64,000 bases of DNA, from assembly GCA_902776645.1 (NCBI GenBank), contig CACYQT010000004.1, positions 62,001 through 126,000 of the forward strand, given 5' to 3'. Made by a program: the position numbers and the translations under genes. Of this stretch, positions 37,810 through 47,000 are shown one piece after another (position 1 is the stretch's first letter; every line of letters starts with the position of its first letter). Origin of the DNA: an uncultured bacterium. GTDB lineage: Bacteria > Verrucomicrobiota > Lentisphaeria > Oligosphaerales > Oligosphaeraceae. Under the pieces are notes generated by a model. It did not search any database and had not been told where the DNA came from. It saw nothing but the letters and a program-made list of their open reading frames with translations.

Positions 37810-39702
37810 ATGTGCGCGATCACAGGCATCATCAATCATCACGCATGCGCCGAAATCGAACGGCTGGTTCGGCGAATGGCTGATGCACAGGCCCATCGCG
37901 GCCCAGACGATGAAGGCTTTTTCATCAACGGCGATGTCGCATTCGGCCATCGCCGCCTGGCCGTCATATCCCCCGAAACAGGCCACCAGCCGATTTTCAA
38001 CGAAGACGGAACAGTCGTCGCCATTTTAAACGGTGAAATCTACAATCATTTGGAATTGAGGCGGGAACTGGAGAAAAAAGGCCATCGCTTCACGACAAAA
38101 TCCGACACGGAAACACTGGTCCACCTCTACGAAGAGCTTGGCGATTCGTTTGTCCCACGTCTGCAAGGCATGTTCGCCTTCGCGATCTATGATCGCTACA
38201 ACCGCCATTTGCTGCTGGCCCGTGATCGACTGGGCCAGAAGCCGTTGTTTTATTCCATGGCCAACGACATGCTTGTCTTCGCCAGTGAACTGTCCGGCCT
38301 GCTGGCCCATCCAGATGTTGACAAGAGTCTGGATACGAGTGCGTTGAATGATTATTTCTCGCTTCTATACATACCAGAGCCGAAGACCGTTTACACCCAT
38401 GTCAAACGTCTGCCGCCTGGCTACACGATGACGTTTTCCATCGACAGTCCACGCCCTGTCGTCCAGCCCTACTGGCGGCTCGATTTCTCCCATAAGAATT
38501 TGGAAATAAATTTTCTGGAAGCAACGAAAGAAGTACGCAGCCTGGTCGAAAACGCCGTCCGCAAACGGATGGTGGCGGATGTCCCGCTAGGCGTGTTTTT
38601 GTCGGGCGGGCTTGATTCCGCCATCGTCGCGGCCGTCGCCGCCCAAATTCGTTCAACGGCCGGCTGCGACGCCTATACCATCGGCTTTGCAGACGCCGCA
38701 TACGATGAACGCGCGGCGGCCCGCGCGACCGCCGCCGCGATTTCACGCCTGCCAGGCGTCAATCTGCGCCATCATGAATTGGAAGTCACGCCTGCCGATT
38801 TCGATGTCCTGCGGAAGCTGATCCGCCATTTCGGACAGCCTTTTGCGGATGCATCCATGCTGCCGACGTTCCTTCTCAGCCAATTCACCCGCACGGGCCT
38901 GACCGTTGCCCTGAGCGGAGACGGCGCCGACGAAATATTCGGCGGCTACGAACGATACATCGCCATGCGGATGTTCCATACCATGCAACGACTTCGGCGG
39001 CCGACACAGGTCATGTTCAAGGCATTTGCGACCATCCTGCCCGATTCAGGCGAAAGGACGTTCCGCGGCCGTCTGAGACGCCTTTGCCAACTGTTCGCCA
39101 ATTCAAAAGAAAACGCCTATTTCAGCCTGCTCGACCGCTGCCCAGCCTCCATTCGCAAACGTCTTTTCGGCCCGCGACTACATGATTCTGTGAACAACGA
39201 CTGCATGCTTCTTTTCGCTGAAATTGAAAAGTCGTTGACGGCGACGGATTTCACGGAACGATGCTCCGAACTGGACATCCACACCTACCTGCCAGGCGAT
39301 GTGCTGACAAAAGTCGATATCGCCAGCATGGCCTGCGCGTTGGAGGTCCGTTCACCGTTTCTCGACCACGAACTGGTCGAATTTGCCGCCACTCTTCCAT
39401 GGGATTTCAAACTCCATGGCAACAATCGCAAACGTATTCTGAAAGCGGCCTTCGCCGATTTGCTGCCGAACGAAATCATGAACTGCCGCAAACGCGGCTT
39501 CGGCGTGCCATTAGCCGCATGGCTGCGAACGACATGGCGCAAGCAGGCGGAGGAGGCGTTGTTCGACGGCCCGCTCTTCTCCGAAGGCTTCGTCGAACGT
39601 GTTCCGCTTCTCAAAATCTGGAACGCCCATCAATCCGCCCGTTCCGACTGGAGCTACTTGCTTTGGACATTGCTGATGCTGTCGCTGTTTTTGGACAAAT
39701 AA
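37810..39702 (+). CDS. Asparagine synthetase (glutamine-hydrolysing), second type
   Basis: A 630-residue AsnB-family protein of the longer Bacillus/exopolysaccharide-locus subtype. It begins MCAITGI with the catalytic Cys2, has HRGPDDEGFF, LNGEIYNHLELR, FLSGGLDSAIVAAVA, ALSGDGADEIFGGYERY, and LEVRSPFLDHELVEF. It differs clearly from the AsnB at 34020, so this is not a recent duplication. It lies behind the amtB terminator with no sigma-54 promoter or enhancer box in the 94-base gap, and its ribosome site is weak. It either depends on read-through or lies outside the regulon. It may amidate aspartyl groups in a product other than free asparagine. Confidence 0.88.
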   Translation: MCAITGIINHHACAEIERLVRRMADAQAHRGPDDEGFFINGDVAFGHRRLAVISPETGHQPIFNEDGTVVAILNGEIYNHLELRRELEKKGHRFTTKSDTETLVHLYEELGDSFVPRLQGMFAFAIYDRYNRHLLLARDRLGQKPLFYSMANDMLVFASELSGLLAHPDVDKSLDTSALNDYFSLLYIPEPKTVYTHVKRLPPGYTMTFSIDSPRPVVQPYWRLDFSHKNLEINFLEATKEVRSLVENAVRKRMVADVPLGVFLSGGLDSAIVAAVAAQIRSTAGCDAYTIGFADAAYDERAAARATAAAISRLPGVNLRHHELEVTPADFDVLRKLIRHFGQPFADASMLPTFLLSQFTRTGLTVALSGDGADEIFGGYERYIAMRMFHTMQRLRRPTQVMFKAFATILPDSGERTFRGRLRRLCQLFANSKENAYFSLLDRCPASIRKRLFGPRLHDSVNNDCMLLFAEIEKSLTATDFTERCSELDIHTYLPGDVLTKVDIASMACALEVRSPFLDHELVEFAATLPWDFKLHGNNRKRILKAAFADLLPNEIMNCRKRGFGVPLAAWLRTTWRKQAEEALFDGPLFSEGFVERVPLLKIWNAHQSARSDWSYLLWTLLMLSLFLDK

Positions 39703-39775
39703 ATGCAAAAAGGCTTACAAGAGAAGTTCATGGCATAAATCGAAACAAAGAGGTCTATCTATCAACAGGTTAGAC

Positions 39776-40003
39776 CTATTCAAACAATTCCGGCTCGTTT
39801 TCTATCAAATCCGCCGCTAGATATCGTGCATCCATATTATCGATACCGTACTTGCCGGCATTGATTTGACGGGCAAGTTTGCTTTTGTAATAGATATCCA
39901 TCGCCTTGCGCAAATCAAGGCTTTTCATTTTCGCCAAACAGGCGATGATGGATTCCTCCAGATTCTGTCGATAAACGGCTGTCAACTGCTTGTAATCCGT
40001 CAT
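39776..40003 (-). CDS. Small helical protein of a DUF3990 module
   Basis: A 75-residue protein (MTDYKQLTAVYRQNLEESI...) predicted to be helical. GGAGG lies seven bases before the ATG, inside the end of the DUF3990 gene, with a one-base gap. It contains KAMDIYYKSKLARQINAGKYGIDNMDARYLAADLI, a pattern I associate with small proteins that accompany DUF3791/DUF3990 genes, possibly the antitoxin or an accessory part. Third gene of a tightly coupled trio. Confidence 0.6.
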   Translation of the reverse strand: MTDYKQLTAVYRQNLEESIIACLAKMKSLDLRKAMDIYYKSKLARQINAGKYGIDNMDARYLAADLIENEPELFE

Positions 40004-40004
40004 T

Positions 40005-40487
40005 TCAAGCCTCCAGCGCCACGGACTGCACAAATCTCAATGATTCATCAATGACTTTCTGCGAAATAATCGCCGTCTGGTCATTGGGAGCGAAGAATCG
40101 AAGTTCCTTCACTGTTCTTTCCTTATCCCAAATACCACGACGATAGAAATCTATGGTCTTAAAAACATCATCATCCGCCACTTTGCCATGCACCAAATCA
40201 TAATTCAGATAAATCTTATCTCCATTACGGCATGCACATACAAAATCCAGCCAATCTGAATCCGCATTCTGAAAAACCAAGGCACGGTATGGCGTCCAAT
40301 CATCCGTGAAATCATATATGTTCAGGGTTGGCTGGCCTTGATGGCGCATGGCTTTCCGTCTGGCCCATTTCTCCGCCTGCTCCCGATAGCTTGTCAAATA
40401 GAAAGCGCACCCAAAATCCAGATTGCTCTTTGAAAAAGAGACATCAGGATGACGAATTTCACAAATGCTTCCATGATACAGAATCAT
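40005..40487 (-). CDS. DUF3990 family protein, probable ADP-ribosyltransferase-fold toxin
   Basis: A 160-residue protein that begins MILYHGSICEIRHPDVSFSKSNLDFGCAFYLT. The YHGS start, the G-x-x-FYLT segment and the late DEQ/SLRF block are those of DUF3990. By family knowledge this is related to the ADP-ribosyltransferase (ART) superfamily, with Y-H-G and the second strand S/T lining the NAD pocket. It overlaps the upstream DUF3791 gene by four bases. The arrangement suggests a toxin-antitoxin or abortive-infection cassette; the target is unknown. It is AT-richer than flanking genes. Confidence 0.7.
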   Translation of the reverse strand: MILYHGSICEIRHPDVSFSKSNLDFGCAFYLTSYREQAEKWARRKAMRHQGQPTLNIYDFTDDWTPYRALVFQNADSDWLDFVCACRNGDKIYLNYDLVHGKVADDDVFKTIDFYRRGIWDKERTVKELRFFAPNDQTAIISQKVIDESLRFVQSVALEA

Positions 40488-40693
40488 CCTGCATGCTCCT
40501 TCATGAAGCTCGTGATATCGTCAATCAAATACTCCCGCCCCAATGAATGCAGAGTATCGTAATGCCTGATGACATATTCATCCAGAATATGCTTGCCTAC
40601 AAGACGTTCATAGACCTGCATAGGGGACTGACCCCATGCCTCGGCCAGCTGGTGGATCACAAATACCACAAATGTCAATTGTTCTCTGCTCAT
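40484..40693 (-). CDS. DUF3791 family small protein
   Basis: A 69-residue protein (MSREQLTFVVFVIHQLAEAWGQSPMQVYERL...), the DUF3791 pattern: VVFVI-HQLAEAWG followed by Y-x-x-L and a late IDDI. AAGGAG precedes the ATG at 40693; the longer frame upstream has no ribosome site. It is the first gene of the trio and overlaps the DUF3990 gene by ATGA. By analogy with other two- or three-gene modules it may neutralise the DUF3990 protein. Confidence 0.7.
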   Translation of the reverse strand: MSREQLTFVVFVIHQLAEAWGQSPMQVYERLVGKHILDEYVIRHYDTLHSLGREYLIDDITSFMKEHAG

Positions 40694-40813
40694 GTCATTT
40701 TCTCCTTGTCTATGACTATAACATAATACTTTTTTGTTATTTTCCAACTGCCTTGCACCCTATTGCCACAAGCCATTTTTTATGTTTCTACACAAATCCT
40801 ACAATCATTCAAT

Positions 40814-40843
40814 TTGCAATTTACACAAAAGCAGACATACTAT
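40814..40843 (+). promoter_or_regulatory. Probable sigma-70 promoter
   Basis: TTGCAA (40814-40819), 18 bases, TACTAT (40838-40843), 70 bases before the next ATG. The segment after -35 (TTT..CAAAAGCAG) recurs at the promoter at 42616. Confidence 0.5.
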
Positions 40844-40912
40844 ATCCCTATGTATCATGGCATCAACGTGACATCCCATGCCGCCCCTATCAACATAAGG
40901 AAATGTCCGCTC

Positions 40913-42445
40913 ATGAAAAAAAACATATTGACCTTCTGCATGGCTCTTTCCTGCGCATTCTTCACAGTATCACAGCATGCCTCGGCCGAAGAACACGGCT
41001 GGCTCGGCGTCAATCTGGACGGTCTCGCCGATTATTCCTCCACTGAAACGTTCAATGACGCGATGAAATCGTCACGCCGTTGGGGCCGCCCACGCGAGCC
41101 ATGGAAACACGAAGTCAAGACCGACGAGCTCGGCTGGCCAACTGAAGATGCGGGCGTCATCGTTTTCGCCGACCGCGCTCCGGAGGAAATCGAAGGCCGC
41201 TATCATTTGTCTTTCGAAGGCCAGGCCGTTGTCGAGCCGTTGCTTGGCTGCGCGACAATCAGCGATCAGTCAACTGACGCGACGGGCCGCAACCATGCGA
41301 CGATCACTGTCCTCAAAGGCAAATCCATGCTGATGATCAGCTTCACGAAAACAAACGGCGGCGTGCGGAATGTGACGCTCGTCCGTGAATCGCGCATTGA
41401 CAAAGGGACGTTCACGCCTGAACTGCTCGCCGCTCTCCAGCCGTTCCAAGTCATTCGTTTCATGGATCTTGAGAACACCAATTCCCAAAACAGGAAACCA
41501 GAGCCGCCATGGTTTGACGCGACGCCGCTGGAATGGTCGCAGCGGACGACGCCGCGTCACGCCACGCAGGCCTGCCAGCATGGCGCGGCCTACGAATATG
41601 TCGTGGAACTTGCGAACACGGCGAAAAAAGACGCGTGGATCACCGTGCCGATCCATGCGTCAAAAGACTACCAGCGCCGGATGGCGACGTTCTTCAAGGA
41701 GCATCTGGATCCGGAACGCGTTCTATATGTGGAACTTGGAAACGAAGTCTGGAATTGGTCGTTCGCCGCGGCGCAGTACAACTTGAGCCTCGCGAAAGCG
41801 AATCCGTTGTTCGATGGAAAATATTATCTCTGCCATGCCTGGCGGACATACGAGTGCGCGCAGAATTTCATCGACGTTTTCGGAAAGGAAGCCGTCAACA
41901 AAAACCTGCGGTTCATTCTCGCATGGCAGTTCGGCTGGAATCCGCCCGATGCGCAACCACGTGAAATGCTGGAATTTGTGCAAAAACAATCCGGCAAGCC
42001 TGTCTCCGAATGGCTCCATGCGCTGTCGATCGCGCCATATTTCAGCGAACCGAAGCCGGAGGACTGCAAGGATGTCGAAACCATCCATGAACAATTCAAA
42101 CTTTCCAGCGACAAATCCGTCGAAGGCAAGACGAAACTGCTCAAACTGACGAAAGAATTCAACCTGCCCGGCGGCCTATGCTGCTACGAAGGCGGCCCGC
42201 ACCATCGTGGACAGGTCGAAACGAATCTCGCCATCCGCATGGCGGCTCATCGCGCACCGCAGATGAAGGACTGTGTCATGCACGATTTGGGCGACAATTG
42301 GCGGAAGCTTGGCGGCGGGATTTTCTGCTATTTCTCGCTTTCCGGCCGATACTCCAAATGGGGCTGCTGGGGCGCCGTCGAGAGCCTGTATCGCCTTGAC
42401 ACGCCCAAGTACCAGGCGCTGAAGGAGTTGAGTACGATGCCATAG
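40913..42445 (+). CDS. Secreted glycoside-hydrolase-like protein, clan GH-A pattern
   Basis: A 510-residue exported protein. The start at 40913 gives the signal MKKNILTFCMALSCAFFTVSQHASA and has AAGGAA in front; the longer frame begins before the promoter. The first third has beta-rich blocks (GRYHLSFEGQA, NHATITVLKGKSMLM). The second half has the clan GH-A layout: VLYVELGNEVWNWSF, with Asn-Glu as likely acid/base near residue 285, a later HALSIAPYFSEP, and CCYEGGPHH with a Glu as likely nucleophile near 425. The family and substrate cannot be named from the sequence. It stands alone. Confidence 0.7.
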   Translation: MKKNILTFCMALSCAFFTVSQHASAEEHGWLGVNLDGLADYSSTETFNDAMKSSRRWGRPREPWKHEVKTDELGWPTEDAGVIVFADRAPEEIEGRYHLSFEGQAVVEPLLGCATISDQSTDATGRNHATITVLKGKSMLMISFTKTNGGVRNVTLVRESRIDKGTFTPELLAALQPFQVIRFMDLENTNSQNRKPEPPWFDATPLEWSQRTTPRHATQACQHGAAYEYVVELANTAKKDAWITVPIHASKDYQRRMATFFKEHLDPERVLYVELGNEVWNWSFAAAQYNLSLAKANPLFDGKYYLCHAWRTYECAQNFIDVFGKEAVNKNLRFILAWQFGWNPPDAQPREMLEFVQKQSGKPVSEWLHALSIAPYFSEPKPEDCKDVETIHEQFKLSSDKSVEGKTKLLKLTKEFNLPGGLCCYEGGPHHRGQVETNLAIRMAAHRAPQMKDCVMHDLGDNWRKLGGGIFCYFSLSGRYSKWGCWGAVESLYRLDTPKYQALKELSTMP

Positions 42446-42536
42446 CCTGGATGCTTGTGGATTGTCGCAGTCTTCTTGGCTTTGACAATGCCCAAAACGC
42501 CACGTAATTCATTAATTATCATTATAATTCAATAAT

Positions 42537-42591
42537 CATAAAGATTCCTATAAAATCATACTCGTTTTATGACTTTATAGGAATCTTTATG
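42537..42591. repeat. 18-bp perfect inverted repeat
   Basis: The arms 42537-42554 (CATAAAGATTCCTATAAA) and 42574-42591 are exact complements, separated by 19 bases that can extend the stem imperfectly. It lies in the AT-rich 42446-42693 gap, 25 bases before the -35 box of the next gene. It could be a terminator for the secreted hydrolase or an operator. Confidence 0.7.
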
Positions 42592-42615
42592 ACTTCATAA
42601 TATTTCTAAATAAAG

Positions 42616-42643
42616 TTGCAATTTGCAAAAGCAGGTGTATTTT
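42616..42643 (+). promoter_or_regulatory. Probable sigma-70 promoter of the DUF1016 gene
   Basis: TTGCAA (42616-42621), 16 bases, TATTTT (42638-42643), 51 bases before the ATG. Confidence 0.5.
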
Positions 42644-42693
42644 ATGGGAAAATCATTTTCATCTATTATTAAAAGAAGAAAAGACATACCCAT

Positions 42694-43998
42694 ATGATAT
42701 TGGATCTGACAAATGATGTCAAAGCGATCAAGACTGCCATTTTGAGAAGTCGATATGTTGCGGCACGTCTTGCCAATGGCGAGATGTTGAAGCTCTACTT
42801 TGCCATAGGTGGCTATGTCTCAAGCAATTCCCGCAATGGACGGTGGGGCACTGGAGTGATTGATGAAATCTCTCGTCTGCTGCAGAAGGAGCTGCCAGGA
42901 TTACGCGGTTTCTCTGCGCAGAACATGCGTAACATGCGTCTGTTCTATGAAGAATGGAATGAACTGGCAATTTGCCAGACAGTGTCTAGCAAATTGGAAC
43001 AGGCGTTTTCCGACCGAATTCCAGCTATTCCGGTAAGCGATTTAGATTTGCCACCTTCTCGCAAGTCAGAAATACCTGCTGACAAAACCGATATTGAAAT
43101 TTGCCAGTCACTGACTAGCAAATTGGGACCAGATGATTCCAACGCCATGCATTTGCAATCTTCTGGCAAGTTGGATCTCCCCGCTGACAAGGCTGATATC
43201 AAAATTTGCCAGCCAGTGGCTAGCAAATTGGGACCAGATGATTCCAACGCATTCATGAGTATAGGTTTTTCACATCACATGGCCATCATACGTGCCTGTA
43301 AATCATTGGATGAACGATTATTCTATATTCGAAATGCAGCTTCTTGCTTTTGGTCATACCGTTCACTGCAACAACATCTCAAGGCAAATGATTTTGCCAC
43401 GCAAGGCAGGATGGTCAACAACTTTGCTTTGACAATGCCAGATGACAAGCAGGTCTCACGGGCTGTGCAGGCATTCAAAAGCGAGTATTTGCTTGATTTT
43501 GTCAATATTATCGATGCAGCCGACGACGAGGAGACTTTGGATGAACCAGAATGGATGATGGAGATGGTCTTGAAAATCCGCCATTTCATCCAAACGCTAG
43601 GTCCGGATTTTTGTTTCATGGATGTGAAGAAGCGTTTTATTGTGGATGACAAGGAGTATTTCGCGGATCTTGTCTTTTTCCATCGTGTTCTGAAATGCAT
43701 GGTCGCCGTTGAATTGAAGCGCGGGATTTTCAAACCGGCCTATCTTGGCCAGTTGGAATTCTATCTTGCCTGCCTTGACAAATATGTAAAATATGAAGAC
43801 GAGAATCCATCCATTGGTTTGTTGATATGCCATGAGATGAGCCGTTCAGTCGTTGAATTGACTATAGGACGACACAATTCACCACTTGGAGTTGCAACCT
43901 ATCGAACAGCGGAGGATGTCCCAGATGCATATAAAACTCTTCGCCCGCTATTGGACGGAGCACAAAAGCTTTTTGATGACAAATCTTCTGGCAGATGA
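42694..43998 (+). CDS. DUF1016 (YhcG-type) PD-(D/E)XK nuclease-like protein
   Basis: A 434-residue protein. The N-terminal DUF1016 domain occupies residues 1-95 (RYVAARLANGEMLKLYFAIGGYVS, LPGLRGFSAQNMRNMRLFYEEW). The C-terminal PD-(D/E)XK domain lies from about 270 (LGPDFCFMDVKKRFIVDDKEYFADLVFFHRVLKCMVAVELKRG), where the D, the E and the K of the nuclease motif (DLVFFH...VAVELKRG) are visible. Between them, residues ~90-190 are a repeat-rich linker with three ICQ-x-x-x-SKL copies. Relatives are found near restriction-modification and other defence genes, or alone. This one is alone and AT-rich, probably horizontally acquired. Confidence 0.85.
   Translation: MILDLTNDVKAIKTAILRSRYVAARLANGEMLKLYFAIGGYVSSNSRNGRWGTGVIDEISRLLQKELPGLRGFSAQNMRNMRLFYEEWNELAICQTVSSKLEQAFSDRIPAIPVSDLDLPPSRKSEIPADKTDIEICQSLTSKLGPDDSNAMHLQSSGKLDLPADKADIKICQPVASKLGPDDSNAFMSIGFSHHMAIIRACKSLDERLFYIRNAASCFWSYRSLQQHLKANDFATQGRMVNNFALTMPDDKQVSRAVQAFKSEYLLDFVNIIDAADDEETLDEPEWMMEMVLKIRHFIQTLGPDFCFMDVKKRFIVDDKEYFADLVFFHRVLKCMVAVELKRGIFKPAYLGQLEFYLACLDKYVKYEDENPSIGLLICHEMSRSVVELTIGRHNSPLGVATYRTAEDVPDAYKTLRPLLDGAQKLFDDKSSGR
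42969..43229 (+). repeat. Three 27-bp palindromes inside the DUF1016 gene
   Basis: Copies at 42969-42995, 43098-43124 and 43203-43229, 129 and 105 bases apart and therefore in frame. Outer arms AATTTGC/GCAAATT are constant with one fixed C-A mismatch. An inner base pair is A-T, T-A and C-G in the three copies. The last two copies belong to a diverged 105-bp tandem repeat. Confidence 0.85.
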
Positions 43999-44034
43999 TT
44001 GTTAGCCTACGGCTGCGGATGTACCGCCCGGCGT

Positions 44035-44049
44035 CCAGCCTTCGGCTGG
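44035..44049. terminator. Short GC-rich hairpin between converging genes
   Basis: CCAGCC-TTC-GGCTGG, a perfect 6-bp stem, 37 bases after the DUF1016 stop and 46 bases from the stop of the opposite gene. No T-run follows, so its role as terminator is uncertain. Confidence 0.4.
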
Positions 44050-44094
44050 AAGAATTGCCCAATGGAGGGCCGCCGTCGTTACACCGTTACGCCA

Positions 44095-47000
44095 TCAATG
44101 AATTTTCACCCTTTTCCTCCATACGCCGCCGCCGTACGGCGTAATGATCTTCGCAGGCTTGCCAGCGGCAAGCTGCTCGGATGACGGCATTTCCGTCGCG
44201 CCTTCTTTAAGAGGCAATGTGAGCCATGACGCATCCGTGGCGATTGTTTTCCCATCCATTTGCAGTTCGGCGAGAATGCCGCAGGGCAGGCCGCCTTTGT
44301 CCATGCCATGGATCGCGACATGGTTTGTTCCTTTGACCAGATACGGCTTGATATCGATCTTGTTCATGATCGCCCAGCCGTTGTTTTTTACAACGAATTT
44401 TCCATTGACAAACAATTCAAACGCATCGTCCGCAGCCACGAAAGCGAAGGCGTCCTGATTGACATCGTTGACTTCAACCTCCTTGTAGACAACACATTCC
44501 GCACCAACGGACACGCTGGCGGCATCCCATATCCACGCCGCATCGCCTTCGTAGCCCGGCCTCAGGCTCTCTTCATACGCCAGACGGATTTTTTCAGGGA
44601 ACGGCGAGCCTTTCGCCGCCAGTTCGGGAATCGCCGGCGGAATCGGATTGACGGACGGCGGCAATTCCGGACCGCACGTCAGAACGCCCCACGGCCCCAA
44701 TTGCAGATTTTGGAAATCGACGGCGACGCCGCTGGCATAATCGCGCAGGCCGTCGGGAGCCGTTTCACCGTCGGCGACAGCGCCTTTGAGCGGCTTGTCC
44801 GTCAGATTCAGAATGAAATAATAACGTTTCCCCTGATGTTCGATGGCGGCGACTTTCAGATCGGAAGTCGTTGTCTTCAAGTCAGGAAGGCGTTTTCCTT
44901 CGACAAACAGACGCGACATTCCGTTCAGCTCGCGCGTGACTTGGAAGATCTCCTCGATGAATTCATTGTGAAGGGCGTAGCGCAATCCGTAAACGCCATA
45001 GCCCGTGCCGCCGTTGAGCAGCGTGTCGAACGCCATGAAACGGGACTGCATGAGTGTCGGATACGGCTTCGGATTCGCGGGCTTCCATCGGTCGTCGCCG
45101 AATTCATGCCATGAGAATCCCTGCAGCCAGTTGATGATCGGCTTGCGTCCGTTGACGATCTCCGCCATTCTCTGCGCATACTTGCCGCAGGCGGTCAGCG
45201 TCTTGTCGTCAAGCCCCGAATGGTTGTTCGGCCACGGCACGGGATAGATGTCCACGCCGTAGATGTCGCAGGCGGCGCCGTAGGGCTTCAGCTCGCTGAT
45301 TTCATTGCGCGGCGCGGCGTTGATCCACGTCGGATGATATGGATCGAACGTCTGGTGGATTGCCTGCAATTCCTTGAAAACGGCATGCGGAATGCCGCCC
45401 CAAAGCGGTTCATCCGCAATGAAATAGCCAAAGAACGCAGGATGTTCGCGGACTTCGCGCGGATAGGCCTTCTCCAGGCGTTTTTTGTAGAAAGTGATTT
45501 CAGACAGTTTGTGCGGGAAGCCGATGTAGAAACAAAGCTTGACGCCGCAACGCTGCGCCTTGTCCAACGCGTTCAGGCCTTCCTTCACAATTCCGTTGTA
45601 ATTATGGCGGATGAGCGTGATACCGTTCTGCGCATACGTGTACATTTCCTGAAGAATGTCTTCGCAGCATAAATCAAACGGGACGATCGGGAAGAGCCAT
45701 TCGCCGTTGCAGGTGAAATAGCCGTTCGGATGGGCCTTGATCTCCCGTGGCTGCGAAGGGACTCTCTGCAACGTCTCCGTGAAGGTTCTCATTGATTTAT
45801 CGTTACTTCCATAAACAACAACTTCCAATCTGGCCTGCCCGTACGTTTCCGTCCACGGCGGCAATATGATGCGGGCCTGTCCATTCTCAAATTCCGCATC
45901 CGCCGTTTTGACAATGCCTTGCGGCAACGACAGACGCGCGACGGCACGCCGCGCAGAATCGTCGGCATGGACGGCCAGGCGGATGTCCGACGGCGGATCG
46001 GACGCGAAAATCGTATTACGGTAGAACGGCGATTCGACGACAAGCTCCCATTTCTCCGTCGGATCAATAGGAACTTCCTCCAGTTGGAAATCGCTGAAAC
46101 GGACCGTGCCAAGAGACGCGACGGACAGCGAAAAATTGATATGGTTTCCTTTGAAATTCTCCGGAACGGTGAACGTCTGGAATTTGCGCTGCGGCGAATT
46201 CCGTGCGTCGTTGAAACCGAATTTGCCGTCGACGGAGGGGCTGATCGACGTGTTGATTTCATGGAATCCCGTGAGGCTCCGCGCATCGTCCAGACCAACT
46301 GCCGTGTAACTGACACGATACCGTTTCCCCGCGGTGACGGGAATGCCGCACAGCTTCACAACTCCCTTTTGTCCAAACACATCGACCTTTCCATCGTCCA
46401 GAATGTGCGGCTCCGGAACATCCCAGAAGCCGCCCAAGGCGCCTTTGTCTTCACTGGCGGCTGCCTTGAGATTCCGTATGGACAGGGGGGCGCCTTTCTG
46501 CGTCGCGAAAACAAGAATGCACCGCGTGTAAGGGCCATCCGGAAGAAGAATCGTCCGCATTGGCTTCCAAGCATTTGTGGCTGTTTTCCATTGGACGTCC
46601 GTCTTGCAGTATTTCTGGCCTTCATACCATTCGACGTATGAGCGCCAGACGCCTTCCGAACGGATTTCAAACGTGACTTCCGTCGGAATGTCGAGACGCG
46701 GCCGCAAATGGTTGAAAATCAGGACATCCTTGCCATCGGCATTGAAGATGGTCGCATCCGCGCCGTCGTCCTCATAGCGGACGGACGCGCCGCGAATCTT
46801 CCACCCAACCGGCATCCCGTTGCCGTCACGCAACTTGAAATCCGCATTCTCCAGCATCGGCCTTTCGAAGGTTTCCAACGTCAGGCCGCGGCATTCCACC
46901 GTCCCGTCGCCTTTAGCGGCCATGACGGCAAAATGGGCATGGTCGTATTTGAAAGCGACTTTGAAAATCCGCTCGAACGGCTGCGGTTCGCCCGTGCCTT

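Noticed and set aside
44260-45114. Long plus-strand open frames opposite the large secreted protein
   Set aside because: They follow codon-position shadows of the minus-strand gene, have no ribosome sites and show no conserved motif; the same holds for the long opposite-strand frames over purB, pyrG, glnN and gltB.
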